5,812 bases of DNA from Candidatus Mcinerneyibacteriota bacterium (GCA_016937175.1 JAFGWL010000048.1:1-5812); one strand, 5' to 3'. Numbered from the stretch's first letter, positions 1 to 5,634 are shown. Notes: generated by a model from the letters alone, not told the origin. Program-made: numbers and translations.

Positions 1-1061
1 CTTGTCACGACAACTCTCATCACCAGTAGAGGATCCCGGGGCTCTGTCTCCATACTCTCGAAATAGTACGTGGCATCAGGGTCGAAAGCATCATACATGA
101 CCCAGACCATCCCTGCGTTTCCCCAGGTTGTCCCGTGGCTGTTTACCACAAGAAAAGCTCCCGTGCTCCCGCCCACGGTGATCTCATCGGAATATCCCGC
201 AATGGTGAGAGCATGGTCTTCCCCTGCCGGACAATTGGTCACCACCTTCTGACCGGCATAAGGGCCGTCGGGAATAACTGAACTTGTATCCCAGGGCCAG
301 GCAGCAGCCATGGTAATAAGCCCTCCGTTCGTCCCCGTACCGCTTCCCTTGTCATAAAGCCAGGCTTTCATGGCAGCGAGATCACTGATATCAAAAGTAA
401 CAATACTGTCCTCTGTCACCCCGCACTCCAGAGCATGGAAGTATTCGGAGTAACCGCTGAGCCAGTTGGTATAGAAGGTTCCGTTGGCCCAGTCAAAATC
501 ACTTTCCCGGGCAACCCCCATGTATTGGGCGATCTGATAACCCCATTCTGGCCAAGAGCCCTGGTTGACTCCGTTATTGACAAAGTTCCATGTGAAGATA
601 TAGGATGAGATATTTTCATCGTTATCGTTATAGGGCCGGTTCAGTGTCTGGTTTCGCTCGAAGGTATAGTGATAGCCGATGGCACTCGCCTGGCCGCAGC
701 TGCCGCCCCACTGGGTAAAGACAGGCCTGAAGTAGGGAGAGGCTGTCTGCAGGACAGTCAAAGGAAGGTCTGCACGGGGACCAGCAGGTGAAAAACGAGG
801 AAGAGCACGGTAAAAAGCTTCGTCTTCCGAAGTCCTTTGGGGTAAACCGCCGGCGATCCAGGGTGTCCCCTGAGGATCAGGGTTACTGTTGAACAATCCG
901 TTCCACTGCCCCTGCTCATCGTAGATCTTCGTCCCTTTCCAGCGTCCTTGCTCATCATAAAGCGCTTCCGCCTGGCCCAGGACAACAACCGGGACCATGA
1001 TCAGGATCAACAGGACAACAATAATCCGGGCACAGCGTTCCCGACTCCAAAAACGGCCCAT
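1..1061 (-). CDS. Secreted papain-like (family C1) cysteine peptidase, C-terminus cut by window edge
   Basis: About 353 residues are visible and the frame is open to the left edge, so the C-terminus is missing. Residues 1-12 are basic, 13-28 form a hydrophobic core, and a cleavage site is plausible around G29-Q-A-E-A33, which predicts Sec export. The catalytic set of a papain fold is visible in order: Q117 (oxyanion hole) and C122 within QWGGSCGQAS, H283 in EDHALTIAGYS, and N307 in VNSHGTTWGNAG, equivalent to the NSWGxxWG motif of papains. The Cys context is unusual: Gln-to-Cys spacing is five rather than papain's six, and CGQAS replaces CWAF. Residues 35-43 and 47-55 are a short tandem duplication (YDEQGxWxG) before the catalytic domain. 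The start is the ATG at 1061, with a strong AAGGAGG five bases upstream. Likely role is extracytoplasmic protein degradation; the substrate is unknown. Family assignment is strong; physiological role is inference. Confidence 0.9.
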   Translation of the reverse strand, partial: MGRFWSRERCARIIVVLLILIMVPVVVLGQAEALYDEQGRWKGTKIYDEQGQWNGLFNSNPDPQGTPWIAGGLPQRTSEDEAFYRALPRFSPAGPRADLPLTVLQTASPYFRPVFTQWGGSCGQASAIGYHYTFERNQTLNRPYNDNDENISSYIFTWNFVNNGVNQGSWPEWGYQIAQYMGVARESDFDWANGTFYTNWLSGYSEYFHALECGVTEDSIVTFDISDLAAMKAWLYDKGSGTGTNGGLITMAAAWPWDTSSVIPDGPYAGQKVVTNCPAGEDHALTIAGYSDEITVGGSTGAFLVVNSHGTTWGNAGMVWVMYDAFDPDATYYFESMETEPRDPLLVMRVVVT

Positions 1062-1073
1062 CCTCTCCTCCTT
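1062..1073 (-). promoter_or_regulatory. Ribosome binding site of the C1 peptidase
   Basis: Read on the minus strand, AAGGAGG (1073-1067) lies five bases before the ATG at 1061. This near-perfect anti-16S match fixes the start of the peptidase. Confidence 0.85.
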
Positions 1074-1100
1074 AAAGTGATGATTAATAAATTCCCTTTT

Positions 1101-1128
1101 ATCATATCACAAGGACAAGAGAAGACAA
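1101..1128 (-). promoter_or_regulatory. Promoter of the C1 peptidase gene
   Basis: On the minus strand TTGTCT (1128-1123) is followed by a 16-base spacer and TATGAT (1106-1101). The -10 is extended by an upstream TG (TGATATGAT). Transcription would begin near 1094, giving a leader of about 30 bases before the ATG at 1061. Its presence suggests the peptidase is transcribed independently of the upstream SDR gene. Confidence 0.65.
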
Positions 1129-1136
1129 GGCAAAGA

Positions 1137-1170
1137 GGGAAAAGAGACCAGGTAAGACCCCGGCCTCTTT
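1137..1170 (-). terminator. Hairpin, probable terminator of the SDR gene
   Basis: Positions 1141-1170 form an imperfect hairpin. The outer arms AAAGAG/CTCTTT are perfect, the inner part pairs with G-U wobbles, and the loop is short. On the minus strand it is followed only by a short run (TTTTCCC), so the U-tract is modest. It lies 23 bases after the SDR stop and before the peptidase promoter, where a terminator would be expected. Confidence 0.5.
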
Positions 1171-1192
1171 GTTCAATCCTCCCACAAAAGGA

Positions 1193-1933
1193 TCATTGAG
1201 CGATCATTCCGCCGTCAGCGATAAATTCAGAGCCCGTGCAGTAGGTTGATTCGTCTGAAGCAAGATAAACACAGAGAGAGCTTATCTCTTCCGGTTCACC
1301 GAGTTTCTGGAGAGGGATCATCTTGGACATCTGTTCGATGGTCTCTTTGATCTCATCATTCATGGTCATGGGAGTCTTGATGATCCCCGGGTGGATTGAG
1401 TTCACACGGATCCCTTCTGGGCCCAGTTCGACAGCAGCTGATTTCGTCATCCCGCGGACAGCAAATTTTGAGGCATTGTAGGCCATAGTGTAGGCTTGTC
1501 CCACCATTCCTGAGATGGAGGAGATGTTGATGATGGAAGGGTTTTTCCCTTTTCTGAGTGAAGGAAGGGAGGTCCGCATCCCCAGGTAGACACCGAACTG
1601 GTTCACCTTATAGACTTTTTCAAAATCTTCCGGAGTAAGTTCATCCAGGGATTTCTGAATAACGATCCCGGCATTGTTCACCAAGACACTCAATGGCCCG
1701 AAGGCTTCTTCAGCAAGTTCAATCACTGCCCTCCACTCCTTTTCCTGAGTCACATCATGGCGGATAAAAAGTGTGTTCTTTCCCAATTCGGCAGCAAGTG
1801 CGTTCCCCTCTTCTTCCAAGATATCCGTAAAGATCACCCGGGCCCCTTCTTTGACAAAATCACGCACAATGGCAGCTCCTATTCCCCGGGCTCCTCCTGT
1901 TACAAGAGCGACTTTCCCATTCAAACGTCCCAT
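1193..1933 (-). CDS. Classical short-chain dehydrogenase/reductase (SDR), FabG / hydroxysteroid dehydrogenase-like
   Basis: A complete 246-residue cytosolic NAD(P)-dependent oxidoreductase of normal length for classical SDRs. The Rossmann glycine motif TGGARGIG is at 12-19 and D37 follows beta-2, which in this family favours NAD(H) over NADP(H). D60 lies in the DV motif and NNAG is at 86-89. The catalytic tetrad is N111, S139, Y152 and K156 (YNASK). HPG at 181-183 precedes the substrate loop, and the C-terminus reads ADGG. Overall it resembles 3-alpha/20-beta-hydroxysteroid dehydrogenase-type SDRs (for example SELGPxGIRVNSIHPGxxKTPM-like stretches), but SDR substrates cannot be read from sequence, so a secondary alcohol/ketone redox role is all I claim. 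The ATG at 1933 is chosen over an in-frame GTG at 1939, because AGGAGG occupies 1944-1939 and overlaps that GTG. A strong own promoter lies upstream and no pathway partner is adjacent. Confidence 0.95.
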   Translation of the reverse strand: MGRLNGKVALVTGGARGIGAAIVRDFVKEGARVIFTDILEEEGNALAAELGKNTLFIRHDVTQEKEWRAVIELAEEAFGPLSVLVNNAGIVIQKSLDELTPEDFEKVYKVNQFGVYLGMRTSLPSLRKGKNPSIINISSISGMVGQAYTMAYNASKFAVRGMTKSAAVELGPEGIRVNSIHPGIIKTPMTMNDEIKETIEQMSKMIPLQKLGEPEEISSLCVYLASDESTYCTGSEFIADGGMIAQ

Positions 1934-1944
1934 AATCACCTCCT
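1934..1944 (-). promoter_or_regulatory. Ribosome binding site deciding the SDR start
   Basis: AGGAGGTGA on the minus strand (1944-1936) is a long anti-16S match ending two bases before the ATG at 1933. It overlaps the alternative GTG at 1939, ruling that codon out as the main start. Confidence 0.85.
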
Positions 1945-1976
1945 GTTTTTAAAATAGCACTAACATACTTACATTT

Positions 1977-2005
1977 ATAATAACGCTTTTCTTCTCGCTT
2001 GTCAA
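1977..2005 (-). promoter_or_regulatory. Strong sigma70-type promoter of the SDR gene
   Basis: On the minus strand a perfect TTGACA (2005-2000), a 17-base spacer and TATTAT (1982-1977) are seen. Start of transcription would be near 1970, leaving a leader of about 37 bases. The sequence just downstream (1958-1975, TAAGTATGTTAG on the minus strand) resembles TetR-family operators in base content but is not a clear palindrome, so no operator is called. Confidence 0.8.
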
Positions 2006-2038
2006 GGGGCCTGAAAAGATGCGCTGATTGATATTATT

Positions 2039-2067
2039 TTGACAAACCTAAGGAGATACGTAATACT
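2039..2067 (+). promoter_or_regulatory. Promoter of the small lipoprotein gene
   Basis: A perfect TTGACA (2039-2044), 17-base spacer and AATACT (2062-2067). Transcription would start near 2074, about 25 bases before the ATG at 2099. It is divergent from the SDR promoter, the two -35 boxes being about 33 bases apart. Confidence 0.6.
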
Positions 2068-2098
2068 GAACCGGAAGACAAATTGAAAGTAGATTCAT

Positions 2099-2275
2099 AT
2101 GACCCGATCCGGCAGATGGCTTTTTCTCTTCTTCATCATCGGGATCTCCTGCTCCCTGCAGAGTCCCATGACCACAAGCGTGAAGAAAAATGACAAAGAA
2201 GCGTTCTTTGAACTGAAACAGCTGCTCACTCAGGATAGAGACTGGTTCTTTCACCGCGAGGACAAAGCGCTCTGA
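2099..2275 (+). CDS. Small putative lipoprotein of unknown function (58 aa)
   Basis: I do not recognise this protein. Residues 1-7 are basic (R3, R6), 8-16 are strongly hydrophobic, and C18 follows G-I-S, a relaxed lipobox of the kind tolerated in spirochaetes. After C18 the mature part would be only 41 residues, rich in charged and aromatic residues (FFELKQLL near 36-43, DWFFH near 48-52) and probably helical. An in-frame TAG at 2090-2092 bounds the ORF on the left. Support comes from the promoter at 2039-2067, which puts the ATG about 25 bases into the transcript, and from the export-signal layout. The ribosome site is weak (GAAAG, 2085-2089). It converges on the ankyrin lipoprotein gene, 18 bases between the stops. 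An antisense frame of similar length (2048-2254) is less likely because it has no signal, promoter or family features. Confidence 0.55.
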   Translation: MTRSGRWLFLFFIIGISCSLQSPMTTSVKKNDKEAFFELKQLLTQDRDWFFHREDKAL

Positions 2276-2287
2276 CAGAGACTCTTT
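2264..2287. terminator. Weak hairpin between two convergent genes
   Basis: AAAG-CTCT-GAC-AGAG-CTTT forms a nested inverted repeat with an internal loop. It overlaps the end of the small lipoprotein gene and lies just beyond the ankyrin gene stop. On the plus strand it is followed by CCCTTTTC. It could act weakly as a terminator in either direction; only marginal support. Confidence 0.25.
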
Positions 2288-2293
2288 CCCTTT

Positions 2294-2839
2294 TCAGGGG
2301 GACAAGGCCCCGTAAGCCTCCGTCCCCTGCAAAGCCTTGTTGTCTTTGATGTAATCCCAGGCAGTCCATCCCCGCTCGTCTTTCTTTCGCGGATCGGCAC
2401 CCTTCTCAATGAAGAGCATCACCATATCAGAATTTGTACTGTCTGATGCTGCGATCATCAACGGGGTGATCCCGAGATCAGCCCGGACACTGATCTCAGC
2501 TCCTGCGTAGATCAAAGCCAAAGCGATATTGGGATTTTCATTTTGGGATGCTGCCCAATGGAGAGGAGTCATATTGTATTTATCTCTTGCCATAAGATCT
2601 GCTCCCGCATCGATCAGGAGAGTTATCACCGCGACATCGTCTGCTTCGGCAGCTGCCCAATGAAGAACCGATGTCCCCTCTCCGTCAGTCTGGTTGACAT
2701 CTTCTCCCCCGGTCAGCGCATTTCTGATCTCTTCGATCTTTCCGTCTTTCACCAGATCGATCAATGTCCTTTTCCCGCGGCTATTTTTACAGGCCGGGAG
2801 AAGAAGGAAAACAGCAAGAATCACAACATAAAACTTCAC
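2294..2839 (-). CDS. Ankyrin-repeat lipoprotein
   Basis: A complete 181-residue protein. The signal peptide MKFYVVILAVFLLLPAC ends in a good lipobox (L14-P-A-C17), so the mature protein should be lipid-anchored at C17 outside the cytoplasm. The rest is a stack of ankyrin repeats: a divergent N-terminal one (about 25-53), three clear ones (55-87, 90-121, 123-155, with TSVLHWAA, MTPLHWAA and ITPLMIAA consensus helices and LLIDAGAD, LIYAGAE and LFIEKGAD turns) and a C-terminal cap starting RGWTAWDYI. Ankyrin stacks bind other proteins; a periplasmic partner or stress-protective role is possible but not shown. The start codon is GTG (2839-2837), preceded by GGAG with seven-base spacing; a nearby ATG is out of frame. 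It is divergent from the phosphoesterase gene and convergent with the small lipoprotein. Confidence 0.92.
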   Translation of the reverse strand: MKFYVVILAVFLLLPACKNSRGKRTLIDLVKDGKIEEIRNALTGGEDVNQTDGEGTSVLHWAAAEADDVAVITLLIDAGADLMARDKYNMTPLHWAASQNENPNIALALIYAGAEISVRADLGITPLMIAASDSTNSDMVMLFIEKGADPRKKDERGWTAWDYIKDNKALQGTEAYGALSP

Positions 2840-2891
2840 GTATCATCTCCCCTCGGTTAATCATCAGTACACATCAATCACCACTCTGACA

Positions 2892-2920
2892 ACTATAGAG
2901 GAAACTGGAGTAGATTTAAA
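2892..2920 (-). promoter_or_regulatory. Probable promoter of the ankyrin lipoprotein gene
   Basis: On the minus strand TTTAAA (2920-2915), a 17-base spacer and TATAGT (2897-2892), matching the consensus at 4/6 and 5/6. A start near 2885 would give a leader of about 45 bases before the GTG at 2839. Confidence 0.45.
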
Positions 2921-2985
2921 GCCAGAGAGGCAAATTCAACTCCACCGATGAATGTTCACTTTTTTCACCACCTCTCTTTTTTCTA

Positions 2986-2994
2986 TGGTAGAAT
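2986..2994 (+). promoter_or_regulatory. Extended -10 promoter of the metallophosphoesterase gene
   Basis: TGGTAGAAT is an extended -10 element (TG-N-TAGAAT, 5/6 in the hexamer). No good -35 lies at 17 bases; TTCACC at 2964-2969 is possible at 19. Transcription from about 3001 would exclude the upstream in-frame ATGs at 2948 and 2993, supporting the start at 3020. Confidence 0.5.
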
Positions 2995-3019
2995 GAATCA
3001 CACTTATCGGGGAGGATTC

Positions 3020-3766
3020 ATGCCTGAAACAATTGCTGTTGTTGCCGATATTCATGGAAACAGATGGGCCCTGGAAGTTGTCCTTGATGATATTCGCGAG
3101 AGAAGGATCACAACAGTCCTGAATCTCGGTGATTCCCTTTACGGCCCTCTGGATCCCATGGGGACATACTCACTGATCCGGGAGCACGGGTTCTTCAGCA
3201 TCTCGGGAAACGAAGACCGCCTTCTTGCCGAATATGGCCGTTCACGGGGAAAACACAAGACCATTGACTATGTCCTCACTCAGATCAACCCTGATGTCCT
3301 CTCATGGCTTGAGGGCCTTCCTTTTGATCATGTATCCAACAACCTGATCTACTGCTGTCACGGGACTCCTGAGCATGATACGGAATATCTCATCGAAGAT
3401 GTCCGTTCCGGGTATCCTCTTTTGAAGGACTCCGCGTCTCTCAGCAGTCATCTGAACAGTATCTTTCCTCCTGTGGTCTGTTGCGGCCACAGTCATCTTC
3501 ACCACGTGGTTCAGACAGATCAATGCCTGATCATCAATCCGGGCAGTGTGGGATGTCCCGCCTACGATGACGACATGCCTGTGTATCACCGGATGGAGAC
3601 AGGAACTCCACGCGCCTCTTATGCTGTTCTTACACTGGATCACTTCGAAGTGAAGGCTTCTCATATCTCTCTTGAATATGACGCTGAAGGAGCTGCACAA
3701 ACTGCTGAAAAAAACGGACATGACAATTGGGCGTTCTGGCTTCGCACCGGCCGGGTTTCACCATAA
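3020..3766 (+). CDS. Calcineurin-like metallophosphoesterase (YfcE/MJ0936 type)
   Basis: A complete 248-residue cytosolic metal-dependent phosphoesterase; usual size for this family is roughly 160-250. The ordered metal-binding motifs are D10-I-H12 (VADIHGN), G37-D38 (LNLGDSLYGP), G63-N64 (GNED, where many members have GNHD or GNCD), H114 (CCHGTP) and G156-H157-S-H159 (CCGHSHLHH), followed by the family's NPGSVGCP at 173-180. These are enough for a dinuclear Mn/Fe-type centre hydrolysing phosphomonoesters or diesters; the natural substrate is unknown. Start: ATG 3020, preceded by GGGGAGG with four-base spacing. Longer in-frame starts at 2948 and 2993 are rejected since both lie upstream of the likely transcript start. 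It has its own terminator (3783-3809) and appears monocistronic. Confidence 0.93.
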   Translation: MPETIAVVADIHGNRWALEVVLDDIRERRITTVLNLGDSLYGPLDPMGTYSLIREHGFFSISGNEDRLLAEYGRSRGKHKTIDYVLTQINPDVLSWLEGLPFDHVSNNLIYCCHGTPEHDTEYLIEDVRSGYPLLKDSASLSSHLNSIFPPVVCCGHSHLHHVVQTDQCLIINPGSVGCPAYDDDMPVYHRMETGTPRASYAVLTLDHFEVKASHISLEYDAEGAAQTAEKNGHDNWAFWLRTGRVSP

Positions 3767-3782
3767 CCTCTCATCTCCAGTC

Positions 3783-3809
3783 AAGGCGGTTCATGAGAAG
3801 CCGTTTTTT
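3783..3809 (+). terminator. Intrinsic terminator of the metallophosphoesterase gene
   Basis: The stem CGGTTC/GAAGCCG (six pairs with one bulged G), extended outward by A-U and G-U pairs, has an ATGA loop and is followed at once by six Ts (3804-3809). It lies 16 bases after the stop codon. Confidence 0.8.
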
Positions 3810-3851
3810 GACTTTGTAAACAATTTATCTTTAATTTTTTTAAATTTATAC

Positions 3852-3879
3852 TTGAACTCCGTTCATTTTAGGGTACAAT
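3852..3879 (+). promoter_or_regulatory. Promoter of the putative small RNA
   Basis: TTGAAC (3852-3857), a 16-base spacer and TACAAT (3874-3879), 5/6 in the -10, with AT-rich sequence upstream (3815-3850) that could act as an UP element. Transcription would start near 3886, immediately before the first hairpin of the RNA. Confidence 0.65.
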
Positions 3880-3885
3880 AAGTCC

Positions 3886-4032
3886 GTTCACTTGTCCGGA
3901 TCCGATACCGCGGCCTCCGGACAGAAGGATTTCGTTCTGCCAGTCAGGCAGAAGGAAAAAACAACCACCCCTCAGCAGAGAACTCACACTCAACCCCGTA
4001 AGGGGGGAGGAACCTCCCCCCTTATCTTTTTT
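3886..4032 (+). ncRNA. Putative structured small RNA (about 147 nt), family not recognised
   Basis: The segment lies between a promoter (3852-3879) and a strong intrinsic terminator (4000-4032) and has no credible ORF. Hairpin 1 pairs TGTCCGGA (3893-3900) perfectly with TCCGGACA (3916-3923), with a possible inner CCG/CGG pair. Hairpin 2 pairs TTCTGCC (3935-3941) perfectly with GGCAGAA (3947-3953) around a five-base loop. Positions 3954-3999 look single-stranded, first A-rich, then C-rich (CCACCCCTC and AACCCC), and the terminator hairpin ends the unit. This layout is that of a trans-acting small RNA. It could instead be a leader attenuator for the HD-GYP gene 118 bases downstream. I see no consensus of 6S, SRP, tmRNA, RNase P or the common riboswitches including GEMM. 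Existence as a transcript is inferred, not shown. Confidence 0.6.
4000..4032 (+). terminator. Strong intrinsic terminator of the small RNA
   Basis: A ten-pair perfect stem, AAGGGGGGAG (4000-4009) with CTCCCCCCTT (4014-4023), has a four-base loop and is followed by ATCTTTTTT. C-rich segments upstream (3994-3997; 3965-3971) could compete for the G-run. Confidence 0.9.
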
Positions 4033-4052
4033 CTATTAAAATTCTAAAAGTA

Positions 4053-4081
4053 TTGCTTAAGTGTTAAAATTTTGCTATTCT
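4053..4081 (+). promoter_or_regulatory. Candidate promoter of the tandem HD / HD-GYP gene
   Basis: TTGCTT (4053-4058), a 17-base spacer and TATTCT (4076-4081), a moderate match, in very AT-rich DNA just after the small RNA terminator. TTAAAATT occurs twice, at 4036-4043 and 4064-4071, flanking the -35. A start near 4088 gives a leader of about 60 bases to the ATG at 4150. Confidence 0.4.
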
Positions 4082-4149
4082 TTATTGTGAATATATTAAT
4101 GAATGGCATTCGATAAACCTTGGAGAATGGGATACAAGGGGGTTAAAGT

Positions 4150-5439
4150 ATGGGAAGAAACAGATCCGTGGGTTACAGTAATCTATTGCTTTCACTTTCA
4201 GATGCCATCGATCTGGCAAACAGTGAAATCGCAAAACATCAGCAGCGGACAGCTTATATCGCCTGGGAAACAGCCAAAGCCGCCCACCTGAACGAAGAGC
4301 TTATTAAAGACCTTTTTATTGCTGCTTTGTTCCATGATGTGGGAGCTCTTACTGTTGAAGAAAAAACCGCGCTTCAAAATTTTGAGACAGCTGACCTGGA
4401 AAAACACTGCATACGTGGAGACATCCTTTTACGGAGGATCCCCCAACATGAACGTATTGCATCTATCGTACGCTATCACCATACTGAATGGAAGAATTGG
4501 GATGAACCCATCGACAAGGATTATGTCACAGCCTCCCAGATTCTCTGTCTGGCTGACTTCCTGGAACGCCTGATTGACAGGGATGTCTATATTCTTCACC
4601 AGAGAGACGTTTTAACCCGTAAAATCAAAGAACTATCCGTGGAGCATGTCTATCCCGACATCATCGATACTTTTCTTTCCATTTCCGATAAGGAAGAGTT
4701 TTGGTTGGATCTGACTTCACCAAGACTCTATTCCATTCTCAATAAACAGGGGCCTTTGGGTAATCTCATCGTAGATTACGATGCTATTGAGATCCTTTCA
4801 AAATTCAGCCGTGATTTTATTGATTATAAATCCCCCTTTACAGCCACTCACTCATCCGGCGTTTCCGCCTGTGCTGAGATTTTATCCCGTCTTATGGGAC
4901 TTTCAGATCAGGATATCCAGGAGATGCGGATCGCCGCGAACTTTCATGACATAGGAAAAACAGCGATACCCAACAGTATCCTTGAAAAACCCGGAAAACT
5001 CACTAACAATGAACAGGCTTTGGTGGCAGGGCATGCTTACTATTCCCACTACATCATCAGCACCATCGGAGGCCTGGGACATATAGCCGAGCGGGCGGCT
5101 TTTCATCATGAAAAACTCGACGGATCAGGATATCCTTTCCACTGTTATGAGATGAATATGTCTACAGGAGCGCGGATTATGGCCGTGGCCGATATCTATA
5201 CAGCTTTGGCCGAAGACCGCCCCTACAGAGCGGGAATGCCCCGGGACAAGATGATCGGGATCATGCGCCTCATGGCAGCCTCCAACGCCATTGACAAAAA
5301 TATCGTAGGGCTTCTCGCTGACAATTTCAATGCCGTAAATGAGCATGTAAGCCAATCCCAGCTGGATGCCCGGGATTTTTATGAAAATCACTTGAAACCC
5401 TATTACGGGAACACAGCCCCTCCACCACCAAGAAACTAA
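4150..5439 (+). CDS. Tandem HD-domain protein with C-terminal HD-GYP (predicted c-di-GMP phosphodiesterase)
   Basis: A complete 429-residue soluble protein with no signal, membrane segment or receiver domain. The C-terminal half is a full HD-GYP domain: H234, H266-D267 with K270 (FHDIGK), H295, H319-H320 with E321, GYP motif KLDGSGYP (322-329), and D348 (VADIYTALAEDRPYR). HD-GYP proteins hydrolyse c-di-GMP to pGpG or GMP, and some act on cGAMP. The N-terminal half repeats the fold: H30, H62-D63, H86, H110-H111 and D136 line up with the metal ligands, but HDVGAL lacks the lysine and NWDEP replaces the GYP loop, so it may be regulatory or have another substrate. The two are joined by a linker, about 150-225, with no recognised domain. 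Start: AAGGGGG (4136-4142), seven bases before the ATG. No adjacent cyclase gene is visible; the small RNA precedes it and a repeat array follows. Confidence 0.93.
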   Translation: MGRNRSVGYSNLLLSLSDAIDLANSEIAKHQQRTAYIAWETAKAAHLNEELIKDLFIAALFHDVGALTVEEKTALQNFETADLEKHCIRGDILLRRIPQHERIASIVRYHHTEWKNWDEPIDKDYVTASQILCLADFLERLIDRDVYILHQRDVLTRKIKELSVEHVYPDIIDTFLSISDKEEFWLDLTSPRLYSILNKQGPLGNLIVDYDAIEILSKFSRDFIDYKSPFTATHSSGVSACAEILSRLMGLSDQDIQEMRIAANFHDIGKTAIPNSILEKPGKLTNNEQALVAGHAYYSHYIISTIGGLGHIAERAAFHHEKLDGSGYPFHCYEMNMSTGARIMAVADIYTALAEDRPYRAGMPRDKMIGIMRLMAASNAIDKNIVGLLADNFNAVNEHVSQSQLDARDFYENHLKPYYGNTAPPPPRN

Positions 5440-5466
5440 AACAATATACCCCTTAAAAAGAAATTT

Positions 5467-5533
5467 CTCCACGATATGTTTGAAGCTGTTTTGTTCATGT
5501 GGTGAAAGTGTTTAGTACAAACTTTTCGCGGAG
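5467..5533. repeat. Imperfect inverted repeat, array copy 0 (diverged, 67 bp)
   Basis: The ends CTCCACGA (5467-5474) and TCGCGGAG (5526-5533) are inverted copies with one mismatch. Inner arms GTTTG (5478-5482) and CAAAC (5518-5522) also pair. Size and terminal CTCC...GGAG match the two copies to its right, but the interior is largely different. It lies 28 bases after the HD-GYP stop and could help end that transcript. Confidence 0.55.
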
Positions 5534-5558
5534 GGATCTAGGGCTTAATAACGATGTG

Positions 5559-5624
5559 CTCCGCAAAAAGACTCGCTGTTAAGCTAAATTCCTGATCAGC
5601 TCATGAACTTTTCTTTTTTTGGAG
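5559..5624. repeat. 66-bp inverted-repeat element, array copy 1
   Basis: It begins CTCCGCAAAAAGACTCGCTG (5559-5578), identical over 20 bases to copy 2, and ends CTTTTTTTGGAG (5613-5624), the inverted form of its first 12 bases with two mismatches. An inner GCTG (5575-5578) / CAGC (5597-5600) pair occupies the same position as in copy 2. By eye, copies 1 and 2 align without gaps at about 50 of 66 positions. Confidence 0.8.
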
Positions 5625-5634
5625 ATTAAAAAAA

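Noticed and set aside
2048-2254. Minus-strand ORF of 68 codons between the SDR and ankyrin genes
   Set aside because: No ribosome site, promoter or recognisable protein feature. It is antisense to the small lipoprotein ORF, which has a promoter and signal sequence.
2543-2860. Plus-strand ORF of 105 codons across the ankyrin gene
   Set aside because: Antisense shadow of the ankyrin repeats, with no ribosome site; cysteine-rich translation unlike the neighbouring proteins.
2948-3019. Longer N-terminus for the phosphoesterase (ATG 2948 or 2993)
   Set aside because: Both codons lie upstream of the likely transcript start near 3001 and have no ribosome site, while 3020 has GGGGAGG and begins the conserved fold directly.
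3302-3721. Minus-strand ORF of 139 codons inside the phosphoesterase gene
   Set aside because: Fully antisense to a gene with all its family motifs; its translation shows no domain and is a shadow frame.
3886-4032. c-di-GMP (GEMM) riboswitch ahead of the HD-GYP gene
   Set aside because: Attractive by context, but the conserved GEMM-I core segments are absent and I see no convincing class II pseudoknot. Other common riboswitch signatures were also not found.
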